A stretch of DNA of 50,557 nucleotides from Chitinispirillum sp. (GTDB lineage: Bacteria > Fibrobacterota > Chitinivibrionia > Chitinivibrionales > Chitinispirillaceae): contig SKJJ01000169.1 in the NCBI GenBank assembly GCA_007115975.1, forward strand, positions 1 through 50,557. The letters run 5' to 3'. The stretch's first letter is position 1. Each line of letters starts with the position of its first letter. Positions 26,013-35,411 of this stretch are shown piece by piece. The notes beneath the pieces were generated by a model that was not told the DNA's origin, did not search any database, and saw nothing but the letters and a program-made list of their open reading frames with translations. A program made the translations under genes and the position numbers.

Positions 26013-27221
26013 CACTTAACTCCCCGAAAAAAATGAACGCCGTTCTTTATGTAATCGTCTCTTATACTATACTTAACAGAATTGATTATGAAACAAAACC
26101 ACGGTTTTCTCAAGTAACTATCACCACGCGGCCTTCGGTACTCCACCCGCAGACCATGTGCTAGTTATCCGCATAAGAAAAAAGCAATCAGCATGCCACA
26201 TTCAGACCTGATGATAACAGGCTCTATTTATGCAAGTTACAAAAACATAAGCTCAAAGCGTCTTCTTCTCTACTGTTTCCGTTTAAAAACTCTACTTTAC
26301 CATCAAGTCATTATATTTCAATGACTTGCATTGATATTTCCCAAACGAGTCCTGGTGCATAGTGTGAATTTTTTTGCAGGGGTCACTGTTGTTCAATCTT
26401 TTTACCACCCAGCATTATGCCCTTGTCTCCGTTACACCATTATCAGTAACGATCCCCGGATACCTCTGTGCAACACGTAACAAAAACCAGCACATCAAAG
26501 GAGTTAACGGTATGGTCACCCGAATCGTCTGTTTCTGGTTCATTATTTCTTGCTGTAAATAATATAAAAACAAAGGATTATACTAGTTTATTCCCAACCT
26601 CTTACCAATCTGAAATTTTTCTTTTTTTGTCTATTTTTGTGGCTAGAAATTCTATATGGTGAACTCATATTAAAAACAGGGAAATTCTCCTCGCTTTAAT
26701 ATAAGACAAAAATGTTATTAAAGTAAAGACAATAGGCATGGTTCCCATGAATATCTAATACCATGACAATAAAACAACTCGGACAATAGCATGATAAATA
26801 GAAAGTGAACAACAACACTCAGCAAACAGCTTTCATCATTTCCAGTAGGTGCACTGCCTGCCCCCCGGCAATGCGGTAAATCCACTCTGGCAAGAGAATT
26901 TATTGGAGATTCCCCCAAAATTGGTCTGCCTTGCCCTTGAACGCCCCTCAGATTTGCTCAAAATAACAGACACAGTTTTTTTTCGGACCAGTTGATGACA
27001 AGATGTTTGCATTGACGAGCTTCATTTTTGACCGGATCTTTTACCCGTCTTGAGCCTGTTATTGATGCAGACCAAAGAGAGGGACGCATACAAACCTCTT
27101 GGGCTGCTATTGATGATATCTAACCCAAAAACACCTGGATCGTTATTCCTGAAGGTGACCGGTACCTCAAAATTTTCCGCACCCCCCGTTGAGATAGGGG
27201 ATCAGGGTTTATACTTTTCTT

Positions 27222-27241
27222 CTGGTTTTTTCGAAAACCAG
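27222..27241. other. Perfect 8-bp hairpin with TTCG tetraloop
   Basis: CTGGTTTT-TTCG-AAAACCAG, a textbook stable RNA hairpin, lies 42 bp upstream of the promoter -35. It has no T run after it, so if transcribed it could insulate or stabilise a transcript. It may also simply be chance in AT-rich DNA. Confidence 0.4.
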
Positions 27242-27282
27242 GCCCCTGTTCCGAATCGGTGGATAAAAAAGGGCCTCTGTTC

Positions 27283-27311
27283 TTGTTAAATAGTATTGGG
27301 TACATTATATT
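27283..27311 (+). promoter_or_regulatory. Sigma70-type promoter candidate for the polyene cluster
   Basis: TTGTTA (27283-27288), a 17-bp spacer, then TATATT (27306-27311). It lies 88 bp upstream of the first cluster gene in the same direction. Two mismatches to TTGACA and one to TATAAT at ideal spacing make this the best promoter match I found in the window. Confidence 0.55.
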
Positions 27312-27398
27312 AAATTACGCTTATCAGGTTCAAACGTGTGAACATCTTGTTTTCGAGTCCGTCGAAAAAAACAGATCTGTTCCTTATGAATTCCTGGA

Positions 27399-28196
27399 AT
27401 GAAAGGCCTAAAAGTGAACTACAAACAACTGCCAAAGATTCTTATGGTGTTATCATGCACACTGTTGATTGGTTGTTCAAAGCATATTTCATACCGTATT
27501 GGCCAGGAATCATACAGTCTTGATTACACACCGGACAGTGAAACATGTCGACAAAGAGGCTCAGTCAAAATCGCCCTCGGAACAGTAGAGAATCAAGTAC
27601 CGCTAAAAGATTCATCCTATGCACGAACAGCACTCTTTTTACCTGCACCACTTATTTTTATCAATGCAGGGGTGCACAGGCACTCCCTCAGGCTTGGCCA
27701 ATCAGCATTTGACACCCAGCTTCACGACTTTCTCAGAGATGCTTTTTTAAGGGAGTCAGAGCGATCGGGGTGTTTTGAGATAGTGGGCGACGGCTCCCAG
27801 GAGTATACCGTGCATCTGACAATTTTAGGCCAAACCACCAAAGCTCCCTATGTGCGGTCTTTTTTCAGGTATTTCACCCTGTTATCCCGTGGGTCAAGGT
27901 ACCACCAAAAAGCCGGCCCAGCTCAAAGCCATCTTGTTATAAAGTTGGAACTCAAGGATAAAGAGAGAACTGTTATAAGAGAATTCCACAAACCCCACAC
28001 TCAAAGCCCGATTTTTCAGGAAAACAGTGCCGATAAAAAGCTACTATACAACTATTTGGAAGCTATGGTTGAATCTGTATCGCTGGCTTATAAGTTTAGT
28101 GTTGAACATTCGATTGCTTCAATTAACCGTTATATAAGCGGGCAGGATGACTCCTATATCGTACCTGAAGAGACCGATGACAACTGGGACGACTAG
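27399..28196 (+). CDS. Lipoprotein, first gene of the polyene cluster
   Basis: A 265-residue protein with a lipobox (MVLSCTLLIGCSK, Cys26). No retention Asp follows the Cys, so an outer-membrane location is likely. A second possible start is Met16. The body has no enzyme motif I know. The C-terminus is acidic (EETDDNWDD). Aryl-polyene loci often carry a small lipoprotein of unknown role, so it may help place the polyene in the outer membrane. The gene is followed by about 100 bp before the next start. Confidence 0.7.
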   Translation: MKGLKVNYKQLPKILMVLSCTLLIGCSKHISYRIGQESYSLDYTPDSETCRQRGSVKIALGTVENQVPLKDSSYARTALFLPAPLIFINAGVHRHSLRLGQSAFDTQLHDFLRDAFLRESERSGCFEIVGDGSQEYTVHLTILGQTTKAPYVRSFFRYFTLLSRGSRYHQKAGPAQSHLVIKLELKDKERTVIREFHKPHTQSPIFQENSADKKLLYNYLEAMVESVSLAYKFSVEHSIASINRYISGQDDSYIVPEETDDNWDD

Positions 28197-28300
28197 TGAT
28201 AGAGTGCAGATTGGGCTGAAAACTTTTCTCTTTAAAAGGTACTCGGCTTAGAAAATCCAGGCCGCTGCTAACAGGCATTTGCGGGCAGAGTTGTGATACA

Positions 28301-29212
28301 ATGGTTAGTAATCTTGCTGATTTTACCGCTGTTTTAGCTTTTAATTTCCTGTTTCGCGGTATATTTTTAACAGTTACACAATCAAAACCACGTTATACTG
28401 GTTTTAATGGCCACAATAACCCTTGGACAGATAACTTCTCAGCAGCACTTATAATGCCCAGACCAATACCGAACACTCAATCCACCGTGCTTTCAGTTAA
28501 ATCAATATACCTGTGGACACCCCAGGAGCAAAATGACCCTGCAGGTCAATCAAACAGCTTTCAATTGCCGGTAATAGAGACGATTCCCAAAAGAGAACTG
28601 CGACGCCTGAATAAATTGTCAAAAATCGCACTCTTCTCTTCAATACAGTGCACCGAAAACCACAACAGAGAACATCTTGCCACCGTGTTCTGCTCACGCC
28701 ACGGCGATATCAATAACACTCTGGGTGTTTTTTCCGACATCGCCCATGAGCAGCTTGTCTCCCCTCATATTTTTTCCGGCTCCGTTTTCAATATGCCCTT
28801 TGCCTATTACTCCATCTTTTTCAATGATAAACACCCCTCAACAGCAGTCTCTTCAAGCTCGTTACAATTCAGTTTCGGGTTTCTTGAGTCGGTACTGAAT
28901 CTCAACCGGTTTAAGCCAACCGACATTCTTTACACCTGTGCGGATCTTCCTCTTGAGGGAGAGCTCCAATCTTTTAATGATCACAAAAAACTACCCTACT
29001 CGATTTCATTGGTTCTCGCCGGCGATTTGTCTTCCGGAGACATCCTTGAATTCCATTACAGCAGCGGTACTTCTACTGATAAAACAGTGGATCCTATTCC
29101 TGACGCCTTTACTTTTTATGAGTGGTATACACAAAACAGTACGCAACCTTTAACCATCAAAAAGGGCTGCGACAGCTTTACCTATAAAAAATTCTCACAA
29201 ACAAATAATTGA
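28301..29212 (+). CDS. Beta-ketoacyl synthase N-terminal-like protein lacking the active Cys
   Basis: The frame gives up to 303 residues. Family-like sequence begins only near SVKSIYLWTP (about 28494), so the start is uncertain (ATG 28301, ATG 28453 or GTG 28488). It resembles the short ketoacyl-synthase-like family found in aryl-polyene loci. Where ketosynthases have TACSSS, this reads STAVSSSSLQFSFGF, so no nucleophilic Cys is present. It would be non-catalytic, perhaps helping priming or chain-length control. It is 12 bp upstream of the ACP gene. Confidence 0.68.
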   Translation: MVSNLADFTAVLAFNFLFRGIFLTVTQSKPRYTGFNGHNNPWTDNFSAALIMPRPIPNTQSTVLSVKSIYLWTPQEQNDPAGQSNSFQLPVIETIPKRELRRLNKLSKIALFSSIQCTENHNREHLATVFCSRHGDINNTLGVFSDIAHEQLVSPHIFSGSVFNMPFAYYSIFFNDKHPSTAVSSSSLQFSFGFLESVLNLNRFKPTDILYTCADLPLEGELQSFNDHKKLPYSISLVLAGDLSSGDILEFHYSSGTSTDKTVDPIPDAFTFYEWYTQNSTQPLTIKKGCDSFTYKKFSQTNN

Positions 29213-29224
29213 TTGAGGTGATGT

Positions 29225-29485
29225 ATGAGTGAAGAACTGAACAATGAGATCAAGGAACTGATGATTAAAGAGCTTGCCATTGAGGATATCACCATTGATG
29301 ACATCAAGGATGATGAACCGATCCTAGGAGATGGTCTGGGACTTGATTCCATCGATGCACTCGAACTCGGCGTCGCTATTCAGAAAAAATACGGCATCAA
29401 GCTTAAGGGACGCTCTGATGAGGAGATCAGAACCTATTTTTCTTCTGTCAATGCTTTGGCCGATTTTATTCAAAAAAACAGGTGA
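29225..29485 (+). CDS. Acyl carrier protein
   Basis: An 86-residue acidic helical protein; a GAGGTGATGT ribosome-site region precedes the ATG. The phosphopantetheine attachment is Ser42 in GLGLDSIDALEL. It carries growing chains or the aryl starter. It overlaps the start region of the following membrane protein, within a tightly packed operon. Confidence 0.95.
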   Translation: MSEELNNEIKELMIKELAIEDITIDDIKDDEPILGDGLGLDSIDALELGVAIQKKYGIKLKGRSDEEIRTYFSSVNALADFIQKNR

Positions 29486-29493
29486 TAACAATA

Positions 29494-30108
29494 ATGCTTA
29501 ATATTGTGTCGGTTGCAGTGATGATATGCTTGCCATTGCTGATCTATTTTGGATATAAAGAAGGCATTGAGCCTAGATTTATTGCTTTTGCACTGCTGCT
29601 TTTTTATGGTATCAGAAGCGGAATCTTTAAAAAAAAAAGCCTCAGGTCTATACTGAAAAGTAAACAGCTCTACGTTGTGGGCTCCATAATTCTGTTTTTC
29701 GGAATTGTCATTGCACTTAACCGGGCGACTTTTTTCCTCTATATACCGGCTTTTGTTAATCTGGGCTTGCTCCTGAGTTTCGGAAGCACCCTGTTTTTGG
29801 GTCCACCGATAATTGAAACATTCGCAAGAAGACAGGTTAAAAAAATTTCAGCAGAAGAGATCCACTACTGCAGAAACCTTACTGTTCTGTGGTCGCTCTT
29901 TTTCCTGCTCAACGGAACGGTTTCGGTGATCATCGCATTGAAGGACAACATGGAGTATTGGGTAATCTATAACGGATTTATTTCATATATCCTTATTGGT
30001 CTTTTTTTCGCAGTAGAGATGACCTACCGCTACTGGCGGTTCAGGAATTATGGAACTACCATAATCGATTCTTTTTACAAAAGAATATTTAAAGAGAAGC
30101 ACAAATGA
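29494..30108 (+). CDS. Integral membrane protein of the COG4648 type (aryl-polyene locus)
   Basis: A protein of about 204 residues from the ATG at 29494, preceded by AGGTGA. The frame also has a GTG at 29482 overlapping the ACP stop. It has about five or six membrane helices, including LPLLIYFGYKEG, VGSIILFFGIVIAL, FVNLGLLLSFGSTLF, NLTVLWSLFFLLNG and a final TYRYWRFRNYG. This pattern and position match the conserved membrane protein of aryl-polyene clusters. Its precise role is unknown. It overlaps the AMP ligase gene by 4 bp. Confidence 0.75.
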   Translation: MLNIVSVAVMICLPLLIYFGYKEGIEPRFIAFALLLFYGIRSGIFKKKSLRSILKSKQLYVVGSIILFFGIVIALNRATFFLYIPAFVNLGLLLSFGSTLFLGPPIIETFARRQVKKISAEEIHYCRNLTVLWSLFFLLNGTVSVIIALKDNMEYWVIYNGFISYILIGLFFAVEMTYRYWRFRNYGTTIIDSFYKRIFKEKHK

Positions 30109-31511
30109 GTGAGTTTTTACCGCTGGGGTCATATCTTTGCGATACAAATGCGCCTGACTATGTTTGCATAAGAGACGGTAAACCTGTTCCAAGGAAAACC
30201 TTTTTAGATGATGTCACAACTCTTGTTTCAGCTCTCAAACCGACCTGCCATCAAAACAGACACCTCGTTTTTTGTGAATCATCCTACCTTTTTGCCGTAA
30301 CACTCTTTGCTGTCTGGCAAACAGAATCTGTTTGTGTTCTTCCTCCAAATAACAGTGTCGATACTATTGAGGGATTCAGAGACTATGCCGACACATTTAT
30401 TACCGATAAACCCTTTGACTCTCTCAGTCTCAAAACGATTCACCCCCAGCAGCACCATCAGTGCTGCGACACAACACTTTTTAACATACCCGATAACAGA
30501 ACCGTTCTTGAACTATTCACCTCTGGCACAACAGGGGACCGAAAACAGATCGCCAAGACCCTTGCAAATATTAACAGTGAACTTGCGGTTTTACAATCGA
30601 CGTTCAGCCCTTTGCTTGACGGTTGCCTTGTCTTTTCCACCGTGACGCATCAACATATTTATGGCCTTCTCCACAAAGTACTATCCCCTTTAAGCGCAAG
30701 GCAACTGTTTGTTGATGAGACCTATTTCTACCCGGAAAGACTCTTTGAGGATATGTCAAAGGAGACCAAAACTGCTCTCATCTCCACACCTGCATACTTG
30801 AACAGGCTTCCCGACCTTATTGACCTTGAGGGTACTGACAGGTTTTGTAATGCTATTTTTTCCTCCGGCTCTCTGCTCGATAAAAACTCTTCCCTGAGAC
30901 TGAGTCAGTGCAGCGGAGTAACCCCCACAGAAATTCTTGGCTCAACAGAGACCGGAGGAGTCGCCTGGCGGCGGCAAAACAAAGAGGCGGACAGTGAATT
31001 CTGGACAACGCTTGAATCGGTAGAGGTCTCCACTTCACCGGAGAAGTTCCTGCAGGTCCGTTCACCTTTTGTATTTCTGGAAAACGAGGGACAGCAATTT
31101 TTCACCATGGGTGATATGGCAGTCATAGAAGATCACAACAGGTTTAAACTTCTGGGCAGAGGTGACAGGATAGTGAAAATCGGAGAGAAGCGGGTATCAC
31201 TCCAAGAGATAGAGAAGAACCTCCAAAGAGTCGCCACGGTTGAAGCATGCGCTGTTTTCCCGATCACCAATCAGCGTGACACAGTCAAAAGAACCGTTTT
31301 AGCCTGCGTTGTTGAGCCTTCTCACTACTCAGACGATATAGACAAAACAGCCATAATCAGAGATTACAAAAAACATCTCTCAAAGAGCTTTTCCCAGACG
31401 GTTCTCCCACGGTACTGGCGCTTTGTCGAAAATATGCCCATCGATCAGCAGGGCAAAACCTCGCTTGATGCACTAAAAAAACTTTTCAGGGAAGAAAGCG
31501 AAAATGTTTAA
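30105..31511 (+). CDS. AMP-dependent aryl/acyl-ACP ligase
   Basis: A 468-residue ANL-superfamily enzyme. The adenylation P-loop is LFTSGTTGDRKQIAK. Further motifs are GSTETGG, MGDMAVI and LGRGDRIVKIGEKRVSLQEIEKNL, and the C-terminal catalytic Lys is in QQGKTSLDAL. It is short relative to fatty acyl-CoA ligases but normal for polyene-locus ligases. It probably activates a (hydroxy)cinnamate-type starter from the ammonia-lyase and loads the ACP. This substrate is inferred from context. Confidence 0.88.
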   Translation: MSEFLPLGSYLCDTNAPDYVCIRDGKPVPRKTFLDDVTTLVSALKPTCHQNRHLVFCESSYLFAVTLFAVWQTESVCVLPPNNSVDTIEGFRDYADTFITDKPFDSLSLKTIHPQQHHQCCDTTLFNIPDNRTVLELFTSGTTGDRKQIAKTLANINSELAVLQSTFSPLLDGCLVFSTVTHQHIYGLLHKVLSPLSARQLFVDETYFYPERLFEDMSKETKTALISTPAYLNRLPDLIDLEGTDRFCNAIFSSGSLLDKNSSLRLSQCSGVTPTEILGSTETGGVAWRRQNKEADSEFWTTLESVEVSTSPEKFLQVRSPFVFLENEGQQFFTMGDMAVIEDHNRFKLLGRGDRIVKIGEKRVSLQEIEKNLQRVATVEACAVFPITNQRDTVKRTVLACVVEPSHYSDDIDKTAIIRDYKKHLSKSFSQTVLPRYWRFVENMPIDQQGKTSLDALKKLFREESENV

Positions 31512-33165
31512 ACCAGTACTGCTCGTTCCAACCTATAACCATTACAAACAACTCCACTCTATTGTTACAGAAGCAGCCAAAAATGGGTTAACTACCATTA
31601 TTGTTGATGATGGTTCTGATGAGGTTACCAAGGCCGGACTTCAAAAAATTGCCCTTATTGACGGAGTTGTAACTGTTACATTGCAACACAACAGCGGCAA
31701 GGGTGGTGCAGTGAAAGCCGGGCTGCGACACGCTCAAAAGCTGGGATACTCTCACTGCATACAGGTTGATGCTGACGGGCAGCATGATCTCGATGATTTA
31801 CCGCAGATACTGTCTCTTTCAAAAGATAATCCGTCGGCGGTAATTTTGGGTAACCCAGTGTACGACAAAAAAAACACGCCAAAGGCCAGGCTCTTTGGCA
31901 GAAAAATTACCACATTCTGGATTGCTGTTGAAACATTATCACTTGACATTAAGGATGGATTGTGCGGCTACAGAGCTTATCCGCTCGATAAAATTATCCC
32001 AACTCTTAACCGATACAAGACCGGCAACCGGATGGATTTTGACCCTGAGATTGTTGTCAAACTGAAATGGGAGGGGTGCCGGTTCATCAACTTCAGCACC
32101 AAAGTCAGGTATGTCGACGAGGAGTCAAGTAATTTCCAGATGGTAAGGGATAATCTGCGAATTAGTTTTGTTTTTATGCGACTGTTCTGGGTTGCCCTGT
32201 TCAAACTGTTTTCAGGCAGGAGAACCCATCACCAAAAAAGCTCCGCCGACTGGTTTAAGATTCAGGAACGTGGCAGCAGGCTCGGTATCAGGGTATCTTT
32301 TCTTATGTACAAAATTTTCGGCTCAACCCTGACCATGATGTTACTTCAGCCAGTCCTGCTCTATTTCTATCTTACCGACTCCGGCGGCAGAAGGGCATCA
32401 CTACAGTACCTTGAAAAAGTGTACAAGGCTGGTAGCAAAAAAATCTCTTTGAGGCCTGGTTTTATCAGCTCATATATCCACTACAACAATTTCGCCCTAT
32501 CCCTGCTTGACAAAATTGGGCTTCGAATCAGCTCAAAAATCAAAAATTTTAAAACAACGACTATCGGGTTCAATGCAGTTGAGGATATTCTAAGGGAGAA
32601 AAAGGGTGCGATATTCTTTGGCGCGCATTTTGGAAATTTCGATGTACTGAATATTTATGCCAACAGGGATTCTACGATAAATGTCAGACCGTTGATGTAC
32701 AGAAAACATGCCCAGATGATTAACCGCCTTTTCAAGGATATAAACAGCAACGAGGGTGAGGAGATTATAGAGCTGGAATCTATTACTATCAGCACCGCTT
32801 CACTACTGACAGAACACACTGATAACGGAGGGTTTTTAGGAATTCTTGCAGACAGGGTGGGTGCAAATGCGGCAGACCGGTATGTGACAGTCCCGTTTTT
32901 TGGACAAAACGCCCGTTTGCCCCAGGGGCCCTGGATAATTGCAAATCTGCTTAAATGCCCCGTATTTTTTGTCTATGCAGCCAGAACCCAAAAAGAGTCC
33001 TATGAACTATTTTTTGAGAAAATTGTGGACACGGTCTCAATCAGATCAAAAAGCAGAGAATTGGATATAGGTAAATATGCGGAATTGTATATTAAGAGAC
33101 TTGAATCGGCCTGCAAGAAGTACCCGTATCAGTGGTTTAATTTTTATGATTTCTGGAGTACATGA
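31504..33165 (+). CDS. Bifunctional glycosyltransferase family 2 / lauroyl-type acyltransferase
   Basis: A 553-residue fusion overlapping the ligase by 8 bp. Residues about 3-235 form a GT2 domain with LVPTYN, IIVDDGSDE and QVDADGQHD (nucleotide-sugar/metal motif). Residues about 255-553 resemble the LpxL/HtrB acyltransferase family, with GAHFGNFD (HX4D) and DRVGANAADRYVTVPFFG. The same GT-AT fusion is a conserved part of aryl-polyene and flexirubin loci, where it likely joins sugar or glycerol-type head groups and acyl chains to anchor the pigment in membrane lipid. Confidence 0.9.
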   Translation: MFKPVLLVPTYNHYKQLHSIVTEAAKNGLTTIIVDDGSDEVTKAGLQKIALIDGVVTVTLQHNSGKGGAVKAGLRHAQKLGYSHCIQVDADGQHDLDDLPQILSLSKDNPSAVILGNPVYDKKNTPKARLFGRKITTFWIAVETLSLDIKDGLCGYRAYPLDKIIPTLNRYKTGNRMDFDPEIVVKLKWEGCRFINFSTKVRYVDEESSNFQMVRDNLRISFVFMRLFWVALFKLFSGRRTHHQKSSADWFKIQERGSRLGIRVSFLMYKIFGSTLTMMLLQPVLLYFYLTDSGGRRASLQYLEKVYKAGSKKISLRPGFISSYIHYNNFALSLLDKIGLRISSKIKNFKTTTIGFNAVEDILREKKGAIFFGAHFGNFDVLNIYANRDSTINVRPLMYRKHAQMINRLFKDINSNEGEEIIELESITISTASLLTEHTDNGGFLGILADRVGANAADRYVTVPFFGQNARLPQGPWIIANLLKCPVFFVYAARTQKESYELFFEKIVDTVSIRSKSRELDIGKYAELYIKRLESACKKYPYQWFNFYDFWST

Positions 33166-33232
33166 GGTATTTCCAATGAAATCCGTTATTTTTGTTTATA
33201 GGATCATTTTTCTGCTTGAAGGGTAAAAAATC

Positions 33233-34765
33233 ATGTCCAAAACCTTACAATTATCGGATAAGGTCAATCTCACGATTGCAGATGTTATTGACATTGCCGA
33301 AGGGAAAGCAACTCTTGTGCTCTCAGACAATACTGCGTGGAGCGCCCTTATAGATAAAACATCTGATGTAGTCAGTCAACTACACAAAAACCACCGGAAA
33401 ATCTACGGTATTACAACCGGCTTTGGTGATTCGGTAGACGTTGAGGTACCTTCTGAAAAAATGGTAGAGCTGCAGTATAATCTTGCACGATTTCACGGGT
33501 GCGGACTCGGCAAATTCTTTGATCAGCTTACTGCCAGAGCAATTATGGTATGCCGCTTGGCATCACTCAAAAGCGGCTATTCGGGAATACGGCTAAGCAT
33601 ATTACAAAGAATAAAAGACCTGATTGACAAAGATATTATCCCGGTCATTCCTGAGGAAGGATCTGTTGGAGCCAGCGGAGATCTAACCCCTCTTTCTTAC
33701 ATCGCCGCAGTTCTGTACGGAGAGAGAAACGTGTTTTACAAAGGCGAAATAAGATCGGCAGAATCGGTCTATAAAGAACTGGGAATCGACCCTGTTATTC
33801 CGGGACCCAAAGAGACACTCTGTATTATGAACGGCACCTCCGTTATGACCGCTATCGCCTGTTTCGCTTTTAAAAGGGCACATTACCTCTGCTCTCTTGC
33901 TTCACGAATAACTGCACTGGCTTCACTTGCATTAAAGGCAGATTCGGGCCATTTTGATGACAGGATTTTCGCTGCAAAACCGTTTGCCGGCCAGAGAAAA
34001 GCCGCCCAAATCATACGGGAAGATTATGGGGATGTAAATCACAGCTACAGAATACAGGCCCCCTACTCCATACGATGTGCACCACATGCAATAGGTGTTC
34101 TGGCAGATTCTCTTCCCTGGATAAAGGAGTTTATCGAAACAGAACTGAACAGTACAAATGATAATCCCCTGATCGACCCGGAAACAGGCGACTTCCTTCA
34201 CAGCGGAAACTTTTACGGTGGCCATATCGCCTTTGCAATGGATTCTCTGAAAACCGCTGTCGCAAATATCGCCGATCTTCTCGACAGACAATTTGCTTTA
34301 CTTGCCAACTACAAGACCAACAATAACCTTCCCAAGAATCTGACCGGTGCAGATGACAAATCCATTAACCACGGTTTTAAAGCGGTACAGATTGCGGTCT
34401 CAGCATGGACTGCCGAAGCCCTTCAGAAAACAATGCCCCTTACCTCATTCTCAAGATCTACCGAGTGCCATAATCAGGACAAGGTGAGTATGGGCACCAT
34501 TGCTGCCCGCGATTGTATAAGGGTTATAGAACTGGTGGAACAGGTATGCGCAGCTTCACTTTTTGCCTTTGCCCAGGGTGTTGAGCTCAGAGTCAAGCTG
34601 AATGAAATTGATGAACAATCCCTCCCTGCACAAACCAGAAGGCTCAAAGAGCAGATACTTGAGACCGCAGGGTTCCTCTCCCAGGACAGGCCCGTCGACC
34701 GTTCTCTCAAAAACATTATTCAGGAAATTGCCTTTCAGAAATATGAGGTCAAACCATTTGTTTAA
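33233..34765 (+). CDS. MIO-dependent aromatic amino acid ammonia-lyase (HAL/PAL/TAL family)
   Basis: A 510-residue enzyme after GAAGGG. The MIO cofactor triad is A147-S148-G149 in GSVGASGDLTPL, the catalytic Tyr58 is in YGITTGFG, and NDNPLID is present. The selectivity pair, which reads SH in histidase and HL/FL in many TAL/PAL enzymes, is F87-H88 (ARFHGCG), so the substrate is uncertain. In a polyene/flexirubin context it most likely makes cinnamate or 4-coumarate from Phe or Tyr as the starter acid. No hut genes flank it, which argues against a histidine-degradation role. Confidence 0.88.
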   Translation: MSKTLQLSDKVNLTIADVIDIAEGKATLVLSDNTAWSALIDKTSDVVSQLHKNHRKIYGITTGFGDSVDVEVPSEKMVELQYNLARFHGCGLGKFFDQLTARAIMVCRLASLKSGYSGIRLSILQRIKDLIDKDIIPVIPEEGSVGASGDLTPLSYIAAVLYGERNVFYKGEIRSAESVYKELGIDPVIPGPKETLCIMNGTSVMTAIACFAFKRAHYLCSLASRITALASLALKADSGHFDDRIFAAKPFAGQRKAAQIIREDYGDVNHSYRIQAPYSIRCAPHAIGVLADSLPWIKEFIETELNSTNDNPLIDPETGDFLHSGNFYGGHIAFAMDSLKTAVANIADLLDRQFALLANYKTNNNLPKNLTGADDKSINHGFKAVQIAVSAWTAEALQKTMPLTSFSRSTECHNQDKVSMGTIAARDCIRVIELVEQVCAASLFAFAQGVELRVKLNEIDEQSLPAQTRRLKEQILETAGFLSQDRPVDRSLKNIIQEIAFQKYEVKPFV

Positions 34766-35411
34766 GTCAAGTCTTGTGAAACCCCTGTTTTCCGCTATAG
34801 TACTGCTGCTCTCTATTTTTAACAGTTGGTCAGTTCAAGACGTATTTGAACACAAGGTTCTGTACCCGGACCAGGAATCTGTTTTAACAGAACAGATGGA
34901 GTTTATAAACAACACTCCGGACTTCAGGGTAAAATTTACCCAGGAAAATTATGTTCAGGCACTGAACAGAACATTCACCTCCCAGGGAGAGCTTTACTTA
35001 TTAAGAGATGAAGGGATCGTCTGGAAAACCGAAACACCATACAATCAAACCCTCTACATAGCAAACACCGGAGAGGTATTTGATCCCGATAGTGACAGCT
35101 CAAACAGACCGTTTCCCCATGCACAGGCAATGGTGGACATTTTTAATTCCGACCTGCACGCTCTTTCAAAGGCGTTTAGCCTCTTCTTTTTGGCTCCACA
35201 AGACCACTGGATTCTTGGACTCAGGCCATCAAGGCGTCTTATCAGAAGACATCTGGATGAAATTGTTATTATTGGCAATTACAACGGCGAAATATATAGC
35301 ATTGACATTAGCATAAAAGACGGCAGCCCGATACAGTTCTCCTTTGAAGGTCAGGAGCCGCTTGGCGAAAAAGAAAAGTATGAGCTCAGGAAAGTTTTTC
35401 AGAAACAATAG
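34743..35411 (+). CDS. LolA-like outer-membrane lipoprotein carrier protein
   Basis: About 222 residues from the ATG at 34743, which overlaps the ammonia-lyase end; the frame is open from 34602. A signal-like segment (FSAIVLLLSIFNSWS) is followed by a LolA-type pattern: FRVKFTQENYVQALNRTFTSQGELYL, GIVWKTETPY, and later LGLRPS. Polyene loci usually encode a LolA-like periplasmic carrier next to the MMPL exporter, as here. It probably ferries the pigment or its lipid across the periplasm. The next gene starts 32 bp before this one ends. Confidence 0.78.
   Translation: MRSNHLFKSSLVKPLFSAIVLLLSIFNSWSVQDVFEHKVLYPDQESVLTEQMEFINNTPDFRVKFTQENYVQALNRTFTSQGELYLLRDEGIVWKTETPYNQTLYIANTGEVFDPDSDSSNRPFPHAQAMVDIFNSDLHALSKAFSLFFLAPQDHWILGLRPSRRLIRRHLDEIVIIGNYNGEIYSIDISIKDGSPIQFSFEGQEPLGEKEKYELRKVFQKQ

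Larger units (their letters stand above)
26016..27398. other. Longest gene-free stretch in the window (about 1.4 kb)
   Basis: This region lies between the exbB start (minus) and the first cluster lipoprotein (plus). It is AT-rich in its central part (26560-26720) and holds no frame above about 80 codons with protein-like features. A perfect hairpin with a TTCG loop is at 27222-27241, and a good promoter candidate is at 27283-27311. Near 26040-26060 the minus strand reads TATAGTATAAG, a possible -10 for exbB. I see no tRNA or transposase remnant. Confidence 0.5.

Noticed and set aside
26374-26562. 62-codon forward frame in the 1.4-kb gap
   Set aside because: No ribosome site; the weakly hydrophobic end is common in AT-rich noncoding DNA.
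27320-27345. tRNA T-arm-like word GGTTCAAAC
   Set aside because: The flanking five-base arms do not pair and no cloverleaf can be drawn around it.
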